A stretch of 64,000 bases of DNA from Ooceraea biroi. Lineage: Eukaryota; Arthropoda; Insecta; Hymenoptera; Formicidae. A program made the translations under genes and the position numbers. Of the stretch, positions 40,801-52,639 are shown piece after piece. The stretch is taken from contig NC_039519.1 of the NCBI RefSeq assembly GCF_003672135.1, positions 3,906,001 through 3,970,000 of the forward strand, written 5' to 3'. Numbering within the stretch: the stretch's first letter is position 1; the number at the start of each line of letters is the position of its first letter. The notes beneath the pieces were generated by a model. The model saw nothing but the letters and a program-made list of their open reading frames with translations. It searched no databases and was not told where the DNA came from.

Positions 40801-43800
40801 ATGCTCGTCTCATTACTTCGCGCCGAAAGACGGATTTACGCAAATGCTGCTGCACGGCACGCGTTTTTCCTCGGAGAAGTCGATCGCTGCCGCAATCAGC
40901 TTTCCGTTCGGCTCATGCTTTATCTTCCTCGGTTCCTGGACAGGACCGCGAACGATACAGAATTTAATACAGCTTCAACGTTCAATAAACTCCGACTGCG
41001 GTCGCGCACGTGTGTACCGCACACGTCGCGCCGTATCACGCTAAATTCTAACTCGTCGTAGGAGAGTTGTACGCCGTAATCCCCCGACTACTGCCTCAAC
41101 GCGAGTCCTTTGAGGGTGAAAACGTTACCGGGAGCAAAGGGTGGGCCGGCCACGCGGGCGAGATGGAGAAGAAGGCTATCGAGGCACGTCGTAGTTTGCG
41201 GGAAATCTGTACATATAATACGACGTAATAGGAAAGAGGAGATTTCACTCGGTACAAGGGGAGAGGGAGACTGAAGGCTCGAGGTGGGGCTGGGGGTGAA
41301 CGGCGGGTGGCGAGCGAGGGAGGTATTATCTGCACGATGCGACGAAGACACGTACAAGCGAGCATACGAGGACAGTCGACGAGGAGGACCGGCGAGAGGA
41401 TAGACGAGCGACTCAAAGGCAAATATGAGGTTTGGAAATTTGGATTAGGACCTTCGCAGTGGGCGAGAGGACTCGAGGGTGGTCGACGTCCCTTTTGGAG
41501 TCCTCGCGGAATGGTCGAACATGTGCGAGCTGCGTATGTGGACGTTGCGAGTGAGGCTTTTCCACATGGCGACCGACATCAAGCTGCTTAGACGACGACT
41601 GAGGTTCGGGTTAACTCATGAGGATTGCCTGGATCGCGTATTAATCTAACCGACCGTGAATTAGACCGGTGAGACAAATGTATTCTTGGTAAGATGATTT
41701 GAATGAGATCGAAATAGGAATTGTTCGATTTAGAAAATAAAATATGCAATCATCTCTTCAAAGTACGTTACCTTGAACATGAAAAATGCATTCTTGTCAT
41801 TAGCGGCATGTATAAACAACAATACCTTGAATAGGTTCCAGAGAAAAGATTTTAATGGATACGTGAATGGAAAGAATATATAAATAAATATAATAGCGCG
41901 AGCACGTCTACTTTTATCCCGAGGAATCTAAATTGTTATTCCCGAAATTGTCTACCGCTACAATTGCAACTCGGGAAATTTATAACACTACGATAAAATG
42001 GAAGCTGCCATCGCAGTGCTCTCTGATGAATTATTCACTTTTTGCCGTACCGTAAAAGCGACACATAATATAATTTACAATTATGATTAAAAATGCAGTA
42101 AGACTTGATAAAGCAGAAAAATTGTAATAAATTTACATTTCTGAAGGAGAAGAAAGAAGAGATTTGATGCAACGATAGAATTAGGTACATCCTGAGCGTG
42201 TAAATACACATTTACTCTTGTCGAACGCGTCAGGAAGAATTAAGCTCGGGGGGTGCAAGGGGCTGAAGAAATTGCTCCGTGAGAGCTTTCGGAAGACGTG
42301 ACGATCGCTTATCTGCGCCGTAGAATAATTCAAATTCGGGATGATAATGTGTCGGCACCACACCACACAGATACCTTCTCGCTGCACAGTTACGTAAGTT
42401 GAAGCAGCCACCCTTCCCATTCCCTACAGTTCTCTCACCCCTTTCTCAGCCCGCGTGGACGGCGTAAGGCGGCGTAGACGTGGCTTCGCCCTGCACGCCA
42501 CTCGACAGTGGGATGCGTTATATATCACGGGAGAAAACTTCCAACATAGATAACCTACTTGAGGAGTTAGCCCGCGTACATGCAAATTTCTGAATTATTA
42601 TGCCGCGCCGAGTACATTATGCGAGCTACCCCGCTCTGCGTCGCCTCTTTCCAAGCCTCTCTTTCCGGTCTCGCGCGGGCTCTCGACGAGATGCCTGCAG
42701 TTATCTGCCCGCCCGCCTATCCTGGCCAATTGCACTTTGCAATTAATCTCCGATACCGCACGTGCGCCGGAATAAGGAGAAGGAGACCGGCAAACTTCGA
42801 GCCGGAAGTTGGCGAACGTCGGCGGCCCGCGTCGTTAGAGCGCGACGCCGCCGCGACGTTAATTTCGAGATAAAGTATCATTAATCGAGGGAATTCTGGT
42901 AAACAGACGATGCAGCTTATGATTGTGTAATAATCGAGAGTCAATGCTCTCGCATTATGTTGCGTCATGTAATTGAGAAATAAGCATTTGACAATTATTT
43001 GCTAATCATGCGAGATAGTTCAGTGCATAAATGTATCAGTAATAAATGCAAACAAGTGGAAGGGTACATTATTACAGCAACATATCATTAGTTGCTTATC
43101 GAGCCACGAACGAGGTCCTCTCGATCTATCACGCTGTTCTCAAAGAGTGTGCAAGCGAGAGAGAGAGGGAGACGTCTAACCCAATTATATTATCATAGCG
43201 ACTACGCGTGGGTTGATGAAGAGAGGAAAAATCCATCCCCGAGCGGGGAACGCAGTTAATCGAATTTGCTGAACAGTTTCCTCGACGTTGTAACGTAGAA
43301 AGGTATGCAGGTATCGCGTCGCATCGCGTCGTCGCGCGATCGGCATCTGATTTGTGAAAAAGTCCGAGACGAGACGCGAAGACGCTGAGCAGCTTCAGAA
43401 GAAAAGACTTTGCCGCGTAACACTTGCCCCGATTAATTGCGTTAATTGTCCCGGGGCAATATCAGGCGGCAATTAAGGCTGCGACGGCTAATTAAGTTCG
43501 GAGCGGAGACATCGGTCCGAGAGCACTAACTCCCACCCTCCTATAACCCTTCACCCTTTGTCCCTCTATCAGCTTACCGTGTCGTTCTCTCGCTCTCCGT
43601 CGCTCGCGATATAGCGCACAAAGCTGCGGACTAACTGAATTTTCTTGAGCAGTCAGGCGTCCATCAAAGATCCTGGCGATGGAAGGGCCCTCGAAGGGCA
43701 CGCCGCGAAGAAGCCGTAACTCGCTTGCATCCTTCCGGCGACGATCCCGAGGCAGGGCCGCGTAATCGATACTTTGTAGATCAGCCGCGCGAAATTAATC

Positions 43801-46430
43801 CTGATCGATCGAAGAAGAATGAAGTGGCTCGATGAATCGATCTAAGCACGAAACGATTTTCTCCCCCAAAAACGTGACCCGCGACGGCGATGTTTGTACA
43901 ATATTTTGAGCATCGCTGTGCCCGGTAACGACCACATCAAAAGACTTTAATGCAATTGTACACGGCGTGCGTTGTCAGCCGGACGTTGCGAACGAAAAAG
44001 GGCAGGAGAATACACGTAGACAGCGAGAGGGTGAAGAACGCGCGTGGCGCTCATCGGCGGGGCGTAGGATCGGCCCTGAGTATCCACGACCTATAGCTAA
44101 ACGCATCTAGTCTGTATACTGGGTGTACGCGATAAGTAATTCACTTAGAACTCTATTGAGTTAACCCTTGCTTCTCTGCCGTGCCTCCATTTAGCCTCTG
44201 AAACCCGTCGTTCCAGCGCGGTACTTCCCTCCCCCACCGCCCCGGGTCTTCCATCGCGGGCTGTCGTTGGGCGATATTAAAATCATCGACGAGGACGCGC
44301 GTATACTTTGTACACCCCATACGCCCGGCTGCGGGCGCAGCAACGCGCTTCGACGCCCGCGGACGTCGCGAACGACGCTTGCCGCGACGGAAAAAGCGTT
44401 CGAGAACCAAAGTGTAAGAGTTAGAAGGAACCATCACTCAGACAAGTGATAAGGGTGAACTTGAAAATTCGTGCACGAAACTAACTGAAGTATTCAGCGT
44501 TAATTTGTACAACTTTTGTGCAACTGCCATTCTTCATCGAACGTTCATCATTATTTGCCAACTATAACTTGACGCTTTCCAGGATCCCCCTTTGTCACAC
44601 ATCTGACATGAGTAAGAGCATTTATCGCACCAACTATTTCCGCATCTGTCTTCCCTCGCTGTCGGTCCTTCGGAATTTTCGTAATTTTCGGACCGTGAAA
44701 TCTTCCAGGTTGATGGACTGATTGGATGCAGCGAGCAATTGATATCCGCTCGATTATATATGGGATGGGAGAGCAGACGTGGAGGGAGTGCGGTCACAGC
44801 GGGCACAAGTGGGGGCGGTTGGGGGAGGAGGGGCAAAAGGTCAGGTCATATTGCGGATAGGTAAAGTAAGTATCTACCTCGTCGAAACGTCGGCATAAGA
44901 CCACTTAGAGCAAGGGTTCGTCTCTTTGGGAAAGCTTATGGCGGGCCCTCAAAGTGGCCATTACCAGCCGACGGTTGGCTCGTAGATGGTCAGTAAAATC
45001 GACGGCTAGCTCTTCCACGCTCACCCTGCCCTCCTTCTACATCGTCACACCCTCCACCGTCGTGCCCGCGCTCTTACTCGCTTCCGCTTAGCATTTCCCA
45101 GCGAACTTGTCCAATTAGGTGTGTCAAGAGGTATCGAATAATTATAGCGGTTTACGGCGCTGACCGCATCGTCCGGTGCTCGGTTTGATATTCCGGAAAT
45201 TGTCCATTTTCGGCGGATCTATTTTCTTGACTACGAGATATCGAAGCGTGTAATGGCGCAAGATCGGAGCAAGCAATGCCGGACCGGCAGAAACTATTTT
45301 GCCTTACCATTCGAATCCTGAACTCGTTGTCGTCATTACTTTAGGTGAAACGCACGTGCCGATTTCCTGGACGTTCCTCGGAATCCATGCAATGACAGTT
45401 TTGCGATGCGAGACGTTCAATAGGTAACTATGTGTCACTTCTGTCATAGGGTCTAGGTCACAACTCCGTTAACATACGCGAAGGGTTTGATAATTGACCT
45501 GTTACCTACGTGTGCGAACATTTGACAGTTACTCGATAGTTCCCCGCTCGCTGCTAACGTCCTTCCGGTAAATCTCGGGTGTTACAGTTGCTCCGTAATA
45601 ATGATGTAGTCGCCTGGCTCTGTCATTGTTGTCAGAGTTTCGGTACCGCTGCAAAATTGATGTCGTGGAATTATGCCGTTGTCTGTTTGTTCATACAACT
45701 CGGTGCAACTCTCCATGCGTTGAATTAATGTCTGATATGGAAAACAAATTAAATGAAAAATGATGGTTACATGTAATGTTTTAAATGAAAAAATTTTTTT
45801 AAAATAATTTGAGTGAGGGGAGAAACGAATGAAGAGGACATGTCAATCAACTTGCAAAATCTGACACCATTATGTGTCAATGAAATTGGCAATCAATGAA
45901 ATGTATGGCAAATATAAATGCGAGTAATGATAATTAATACTTGCGCAGACTATCTTTCACAAATACAAGAAAAAAAAGAAGAGAAAGAGAGGGAGAGAGA
46001 AAGAAACTTTCTCATTTATCTACCGCTTCAATTATGAAATCGCGGAAAAAAGATCATGGAACAAAATTAATGCTGCCGAGCTCATCGGAGCGGAGTTTTA
46101 AAAAGACGTCTGTAACGAGGAAGGGTATCGTTCGCCTGGCGGCAAGACACGTTTAAAGAATTAAAGTATCTAATGCGAAAGAAAGGTCTTCGAAGCCGCC
46201 GTTTGAAAGCGAAGCATTGTCTGCTTAAGCCCGGCATTCAGTGACCTTTCTCTCTCGGCCGCGCGACCTGTCTTTCTTCCACCTCGGATATAAATTGCGA
46301 AAGATAGGATAGAACGAGGAGGAATCGGTGGAGGGAGAAATAAGAAATTAAGAGAGAGTCTTAGGAGAGAATAAAGCTAAGAATTAAGGCGGCGGGGAGA
46401 CTCGGAGGAGAGGAAAGCAAGAACGACGGA

Positions 46431-46469
46431 AGAAGAAAGAGGGAGAGAGAGAGAGAGGGGGGGGGACAG
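46431..46469. repeat. (GA)n run ending in a poly-G tract
   Basis: AGAGAGAGAGAGAG followed by nine G. Simple sequence. Confidence 0.85.
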
Positions 46470-48796
46470 ACACGGCGGAAGAAGAGAGAGCGAAATGAAC
46501 TGAAACCACTGCCAGCGCTCGCTTTGGGGCTTAAGTCCTCCGAGGGATTCTTACTCGCGCGTCATTTAACAAAACAATTAGAAGTTAACCCCTTTCCGCG
46601 TCCGTCCATTCTTTTCCTGCGAATCTACGTCCCAAAATTAAGGAGATTTTTAACTCCTTGCCGGTAGGTTTTTTTATTGATGTAGCTCACGTTCTTTCAA
46701 TAATTAATCGATAGCGATACGTCGTACTTGTCGAGTTAATTTTGGATGCAACACGTAAGAGGAGTACTTTTGGGCAAAGATCAAGTTTTACGTGAACTTC
46801 GCATGAACGGTTTACCACGGCAGTAATATGTTAAGTTGTACAGAACAAAGTTTACACGAACATCGAGGAGAACATTGTGCACATGCACGCATATATATTA
46901 TTAATGAGATTCAGTAGCCTTTTTGAAACTTATTTCACAGCGTACCCTGGAAATGTTGAAGAAAATTTCTATGGATCCTAATCATGCTTGATCATTTAAA
47001 AAATCTTATGACAAGCACTTGAAAATTTGAGGCAACAATTATGTTATTGCGATAGATAAGCATCTTATTAAAAATAAATATATAAATTACAAACTACCAA
47101 AGATAAGCGGTGGTTTCTACGTTAAATAGATGAGAAATAAATTTTAGCTTAATTCCAAGGAATACTAATCAGAGTCGGAAGAAGACATTTCTTTCTGTAC
47201 CGACAAATGTCTGCGTCCGTTACGTGCATCTCGTCTTTCAGGTAGATAAATAAAATTATAGCGTAATCAAAGAGACATCCGGCCCCACTACCCCTCACCG
47301 CGTGAAACTGCACGGGTGGAAACCACCCTCGATCTCGTCGCTGGCGGTCTCGTCGCCGGCCCTCGCCCCCGTTCATCCCTCCCGCTTCTCCCCGGGAACC
47401 GCGTTGAGCGCCGGAAGAGACAAAATAAATATGCCATCCATGTTTTCCCGTCGCGGCCACCGTGAAATGTGCATAATCCTCAAACGAAGACGCGGGCGGG
47501 GGCTTGAGGTTGGATGGAAGATCGGAGGAATCTTCGAGAAAGGAGGGTGGAGGTGGGCGAAAAGATTTCTACCAATTATCGACGGCGCGCCTTTTGATCT
47601 GCGTACACCGCGGCGACGCGTATGTTGATTCTTAAAACTCTTATTTCTATTTGAGAAACCTGCAGAGACGCAAACTCCAGCTGCCTACCCCAGCCATACA
47701 CCCCCTTTCCCGCCACCGCACTTTCGATTGGATATTTTGCCGAGGAGCGGTTCTTTTCAGAGCGAAGAGAAGACGGCGGTATGCCGAAGCGTAAGATTCT
47801 CCGAAAATCTTTTACATTTTGCGTCCTTATCGTTTACTGTAAAGCATTTTAAGACATTTACAACAGTTACTTCTTACGTACATTTCCACGTTGTCTCAGC
47901 GTCCGTTTAACGTGCAACATATAAGAGAATCGCTGCGGTGACTACTCACAACCAACATTAAAAATCTTTTCTCTTTAGTGTTTCCATCCTTGTTCTCAAA
48001 ATAATGAAATTTTGCATTTATATGATTGGTGCAACGATGATAGACGCAACAATACAGATCGCAATGTTCTGTACGCGTAATGCGACTCTTATTAATAATG
48101 TCAAAGCGAACTCGCGTGGAAATCTTAGAAGTCGCAAAGGCGATCGTGACGGAAAGTGATGCAAAAGGAACGATTCATCAAGATCTGCGATTCATAAAAG
48201 ACTTCTAATCCCGAATCGTGGCGGCGCTTCGCAATGACGAGGAGGGTAGGGGTTGCGGCAACTTCGAGTGGCCATTGTAATGTTAAGCGTCCATCCCTCG
48301 TTCCCACCGACGCTCTTCTTACGACCAAGTCTGTTATCTCGTCGGTGCTTTCACGGCGGAAACCTCACCCGCTACTCATTTTCCGCAAACGAGAGACTAA
48401 AACAATGACGAAGAAACGTGAAAGATCGCGCTATTGTTATTGTACTTATTAGTGAATGAATAATTCGCGCAAACCCATTATCGTCTATTAAGGTCGAATT
48501 ATTGCTATAGTGCCCCGTGCGGCCGCAACTTAGTTGCATCCTCTTGCAACAATAGCCATAATTAGTAATAATCCTATTGAAGAATAATCAGCTATGAAAC
48601 GGCAAAAATCGAAATTCCATCATTACGATTTTAATGGTGCAGTGCAAAATCGTCGATCATAAAATCCGATAAAATCTAGAAAAATAAGACATCGAGTTGT
48701 GTGACATTTTATCAATTTTAAATAGATGAGGAATAAAAATGTGCATTTCATAAATTTCTAAAACTAGATATAACATGAATAAAAAAGTGAGACGAA

Positions 48797-49039
48797 TCCT
48801 ATTCTAAAAAAGGCGTGTTAACATCGTGAAGTTCTTTTTTGAGGCCTCTTTTCCGCGACGCTGATTGGTTCTCTCACTTGGCTCGAACTTCGTGTGACTT
48901 GAACTTCATGTTGCGAATGTCAAAATGTCATAGTGGCTGTCAGTGCGGTTATATTGATAATTTTATTTATTATATTATTTTTATTTTTTTTAATTTTTTA
49001 TTTTACTTATAGCGCGCGTAGCGCGCGCCTGTGTGCTAG
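48797..49039 (+). mobile_element. Non-autonomous Helitron-like element, first copy (243 bp)
   Basis: It starts with TC (TCCTATTCTAAAAAAGGCG) after an A and ends in CTAG followed by T, the A|T insertion pattern of Helitrons. Near the 3' end a 7-bp GC stem with a TAG loop (49012-49028, GCGCGCG-TAG-CGCGCGC) sits 11 nt before the terminus, as known for Helitron 3' hairpins. It has no coding capacity. The 3' terminus touches the next copy directly: CTAG is followed at once by the TC of the second element. Confidence 0.68.
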
Positions 49040-49185
49040 TCCTATTCTAAAAGAGGCGTGTTAACTTCGTAAAGTTCTTTTTTATCGAATAGTTGAGGCC
49101 TCTTTTCCGCGACGCTGATTGGTTATCTCGATTCGCGTTGTGCGTTATGTTCAGTTTAGATTACCATCGCGCGGCTGTCTTCGCG

Positions 49186-49532
49186 TTTTAACGAATTTTA
49201 AATCATCGGGAACTCTAGGCAATATGCCAAATAACAATATAAATAGCACAGAACTCCTCGGAAAAGAAAAAAATTTTAATGGCTAGAACTTTTTCATTTA
49301 TTGTTTTAACGAATTTTAAATCATCGAGAACTCTAGGCAATATGCCAAATAATATAAATGGCACAGAACTCCTCGGAAAAGAAAACAATTTTAATGGCTA
49401 GAACTTTTTCATTTATTGTTTTAACGAATTTTAAATCATCGAGAACTCTAGGCAATATGCCAAATAACAATATAAATGGCACAGAACTCCTCGGAAAAGA
49501 AAAAACTTTTAATGGCTAGAACTTTTTCATTT
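49186..49532 (+). repeat. Three tandem units of 114-118 bp inside the second Helitron-like element
   Basis: Units start at 49186, 49304 and 49419, each with TTTTAACGAATTTTAAATCA. They share the segments CTAGGCAATATGCCAAATAA and CAGAACTCCTCGGAAAAGAA and differ by only a few substitutions and a 3-bp deletion in unit 2. The high identity suggests recent amplification. Confidence 0.9.
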
Positions 49533-49618
49533 CTAAATCTAAAGGATTTTCAATAGTCTAGACAATAGACTAGTGCCGAGAAGACCTCTTCGCAATATGC
49601 CAATCGAAATTATTGTTG

Positions 49619-49708
49619 GCTCTTTTCCGCGACGCTGATAGTTATCTCGATTGGCGTTGTGCGTTATGTTCAGTTTAGATTATCATCGCGCGGCTGTCTT
49701 CGTGTGGA
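49619..49708 (+). repeat. Second copy of a roughly 90-bp module that flanks the tandem units
   Basis: CTCTTTTCCGCGACGCTGAT followed by GCGTTGTGCGTTATGTTCAG and CATCGCGCGGCTGTCTTCG repeats the sequence at 49098-49187 in direct orientation, with about five differences. The tandem units lie between the two copies. Confidence 0.85.
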
Positions 49709-49829
49709 GGTTAACAATTTGGTAGAGTGTGATAATTGTGCATATAATAAATAATAGATGTAAGATATTATTATTCGAAAACATTATTAATAGTGAAAAA
49801 TAAAATAGCGCGCGCCTGTGTTCTACTAG

Positions 49830-52064
49830 TATAATAATAAAACACATGTATGAGAACAGTGATCTGCTTTAAAAACTCTTACATATATTCATCTCATTTG
49901 ACGCTATTGTTGTCGATATTTTATTTTTACTAGAACAGTTTTAGGGTGGACGGTCTAGCTAGTCCATTGATGGCCATCAATGGAACCACTTACCCGACCA
50001 CGAGGAACGCATTGCGATTACTACAGCCAGACGAAGGGCTGGAGGTCAACGAGAGCAGACAAACCACACGCGACGGACTGTTCATGCGAAAGCCAGCGGG
50101 CTTTTTAATCGACATCACCCCGAATGTCCGTCCGTTCGGGCCAGATTAATTTCATCATGAATGTTAGCCCAACACTCGAGATCCAACCGCGAGCAAACAC
50201 CCTTCATGCACTCTATTAACAGTTTAAAGCGTATTACAGTCGCGTCGTCGGTCGCGCTTCGCACGCACGATCAACACCGACGAGCCATAATTCGCTTGAG
50301 GGATGATGGCTTTACCCCGTCAAAGAAAATTTATGCGCAGACATCTGTGTTCCCAGGTCTCATACTTTTGTTCACTCGAAGCCTAATTGACATCAGTGTG
50401 TCATAACTCTAATGACTTTTCTTTTTGATAAAATAAATAAACGAAAGTGTTTCCTGATATTATCGTCTTAAATAATTAAATAGAAAAATATTGTATAAAG
50501 ATCCAAAAAATCTTAAAAAATATTCTGTTTGTTTTATTTGGCTATTAAGAGAAAGAAATCTAATTTTGAACATGTCGGATGCAATATGGTGAAATATGAT
50601 GAAACTGACGAAATAAAGAATCGATACCTGAAAAATGTCAGTTTCTCCGTACGACTGACGCGCAGAGATGCGACACAGGAATAGCTACGCTTGATCGGCG
50701 CGTTTCGAAAAAACTGCCACGTTACTAACTTGCGGGGGTAGTGTTTTATTAGACGTGTCTCGAGGGGTGAGAGTTTCGCTAGTGGAACAAGCCGGAATCG
50801 AGGCAGACGCAGAACAGGCAGAGCGCCGAGGCAAAGTAACGGAGACAGATAGAGGCATCGAAAGACAAGGAGAAAAATGCGAAGCAAAATCCCATCGTCC
50901 CTCTTCCTCTCCTTTTTCGGTGGAAGTAAAACTGTTGTATCTACTAATAAAGGCGGAGTCTTACTTTTAAAAGCGCGGCGGTTCGCTCTCTTTCTCTCCG
51001 TTTCCGTCTCTTTCTGCTTTTCTTCTTCTTCGTCCTGCGTTAAAATAGGAGGGATTAGTTCCTATGGTAGCGCGGGGGCTTAAGCATTGATGAGGTTTTT
51101 AAATGGGTTCTCCTTTGACGACGGTAAGAGAACGCGAAAGGCGAACAGGGGTGGCCACGACAACGAGACCGGTGGGAAGGGGAAAGAGGGGGCGGGCGAT
51201 ATTTACCGGGAGATTAAAAAATCGAGGGAAAAATTAAGTGTTACGGGGGCACGCCCCTGTCCTGGACTTAATTCTACGTAATCCTCTGCTAAGATCGCCG
51301 AACCTACCCCTCCGCTTCACCTTCAGCCTCGTCACCCTTCCGCGCCGTTCCGCTTCAGGGAAGGTCGATCGAGATTCTCATCTCCCTCCGCGAAAGGATA
51401 TGTTCTCTATCGCTCGCTAATCGCGCAGGATTAAGTTTGCTCAAGAAAACGAACGGATTTTCCGAGGAGCTTGCGAGGATTATCCGAATGTCGAGCGAAG
51501 TGGCTGAGACCCCAAGAGAAAAATCTGGAGAGACTCTCGCTTTATATCCCGTTCACGCAATCCTGGTCGATAAGTAAGAACCGAATGTCCTGTCCCGTGG
51601 AATTGAAGGAAACGAGAGAGTCTCGCAATTCAACTACTGGTTACTTCAGAAAAGAACTTTTTCCACAGTCCGGTTGCGCCCGAATGAAGCTTAATTACAT
51701 GAGGCCAAGTCGATATGTTGGCGGTACAAATATTTAGAGGGCGAGCGCACGGTGGTCGTGAAGCGATGTTATTAGTAAATTAACTGACATCAAAGAAAAT
51801 GCGAGCGTTGGTCACTTACTCTGCTAATGGAAAGCCTGCATCCTCCCACGTGCGAGAGATATAGATACATATATATATCTCGATATGTATATATATATTT
51901 TTTTTTTGTTTAGATATTTACAGATATTAACAACTGCATGTACGCAAGTAAATTCCTGCACTGTGTAGGTAACAGAAAATATATTAAATGTTGATAAACT
52001 TAAAATATTATTTAATAAAAATTCATGATTACCTTAAAACGTATTAATTTATCATTTATATATC
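49830..52064. other. Stretch between the Helitron pair and the foldback element
   Basis: No supportable gene. Short frames only, with a GC-rich patch at about 51.1-51.6 kb. Confidence 0.5.
51856..51909. repeat. (AT)n-rich repeat with poly-T end
   Basis: ATATATATATCTCGATATGTATATATATAT followed by T9. It has palindromic character. Confidence 0.8.
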
Positions 52065-52639
52065 CAGGGTGTCTGACATAAGGCGAAAAACCTCTCGCCC
52101 ATAGGTAGATCTCGTCAAACTGAATTAAAAAGTCCTGTACCATTTTGCAACCACGTAAAATTTCGAGTAATTAAGTAAAGAAAGTTCGCTAATTCAGCGG
52201 ACGCGATTGACAGCGAGGAAAGTAAGCGTGAATGAAACGGCTAGTCGCGCGCGCGCGACGCGATATCAGCGAGTATCGGATTACAGCGGCAGGCGAGACG
52301 ACGCGTGGCACGCGAGACAACACTTTCTCGGCAACACGAGCACATGAATGAGACGCTGAGAAATCATTGTCCACGCGTCGTCTCGCCTGCCGCTGTAATC
52401 CGATACTCGCGTTCTTCTTTGTAAGAAATACGCTCGCGTCGCGGCTAGCTTTTTCTTACGTCATTCATGCTTACTTCCCTCGCTGCCAATCGCGTCAGCT
52501 GAATTAGCGAACTTTCTTTAGGTACTTAATTACTCGAAATTTTACGTGGTTGTTTGCAAAATGGTGCAGAACTTTTTAATTCAGTTTGACGAGATCTACT
52601 TGTGGGCGAGAGGTTTTTCCCCTTATGTCAGATACCCTG
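52065..52639. mobile_element. 575-bp foldback / MITE-like element with very long terminal inverted repeats
   Basis: The left arm (52065-52308) and right arm (52371-52639) are inverted copies, with termini CAGGGTGTCTGACATAAGG and CAGGGTATCTGACATAAGG. They match over most of their length. The inner part includes an inverted GAGTATCGGATTACAGCGGC block (52271-52308 against 52371-52409). A 62-nt spacer separates the arms. The CAGGGT termini and the TA just outside the right end recall mariner-type elements, but a clean target duplication is not visible on the left. There is no coding capacity. It lies about 2.1 kb upstream of the plus-strand OATP gene. Confidence 0.8.

Larger units (their letters stand above)
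34501..48796. other. Intergenic stretch without a supportable gene
   Basis: AT-rich sequence interrupted by GC-rich islands at about 37.4-38.5, 41.1-41.6, 43.3-44.4 and 47.3-47.6 kb. The longest frame (37447-38460, plus, 337 codons) overlaps equally long frames in other phases, and its Arg/Gly/Pro-rich product has no recognisable motif. One TAATCCCGGGATTA palindrome lies at 36669. Nothing else is recognised. Confidence 0.45.
49040..49829 (+). mobile_element. Non-autonomous Helitron-like element, second copy (790 bp)
   Basis: It begins TCCTATTCTAAAAGAGGCG, matching the first copy over about 90 bp apart from an 11-bp insertion. It ends GCGCGCGCCTGTG...CTAG before a T. The 3' GC hairpin seen in the first copy is half lost. 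Internally it holds three tandem 114-118-bp units and a roughly 90-bp module present once before and once after them. No Rep/helicase coding sequence is present, so any movement would need an enzyme from elsewhere. Confidence 0.68.

Noticed and set aside
45290..45330. CATTCGAATCCTG resembling a tRNA T-loop box
   Set aside because: No matching A box, acceptor stem or cloverleaf could be drawn around it.
49186..49532. Regular repeats considered as a CRISPR-like array
   Set aside because: Units are 114-118 bp, directly adjacent without unique spacers, and lie inside a transposon-like element in a eukaryotic genome.
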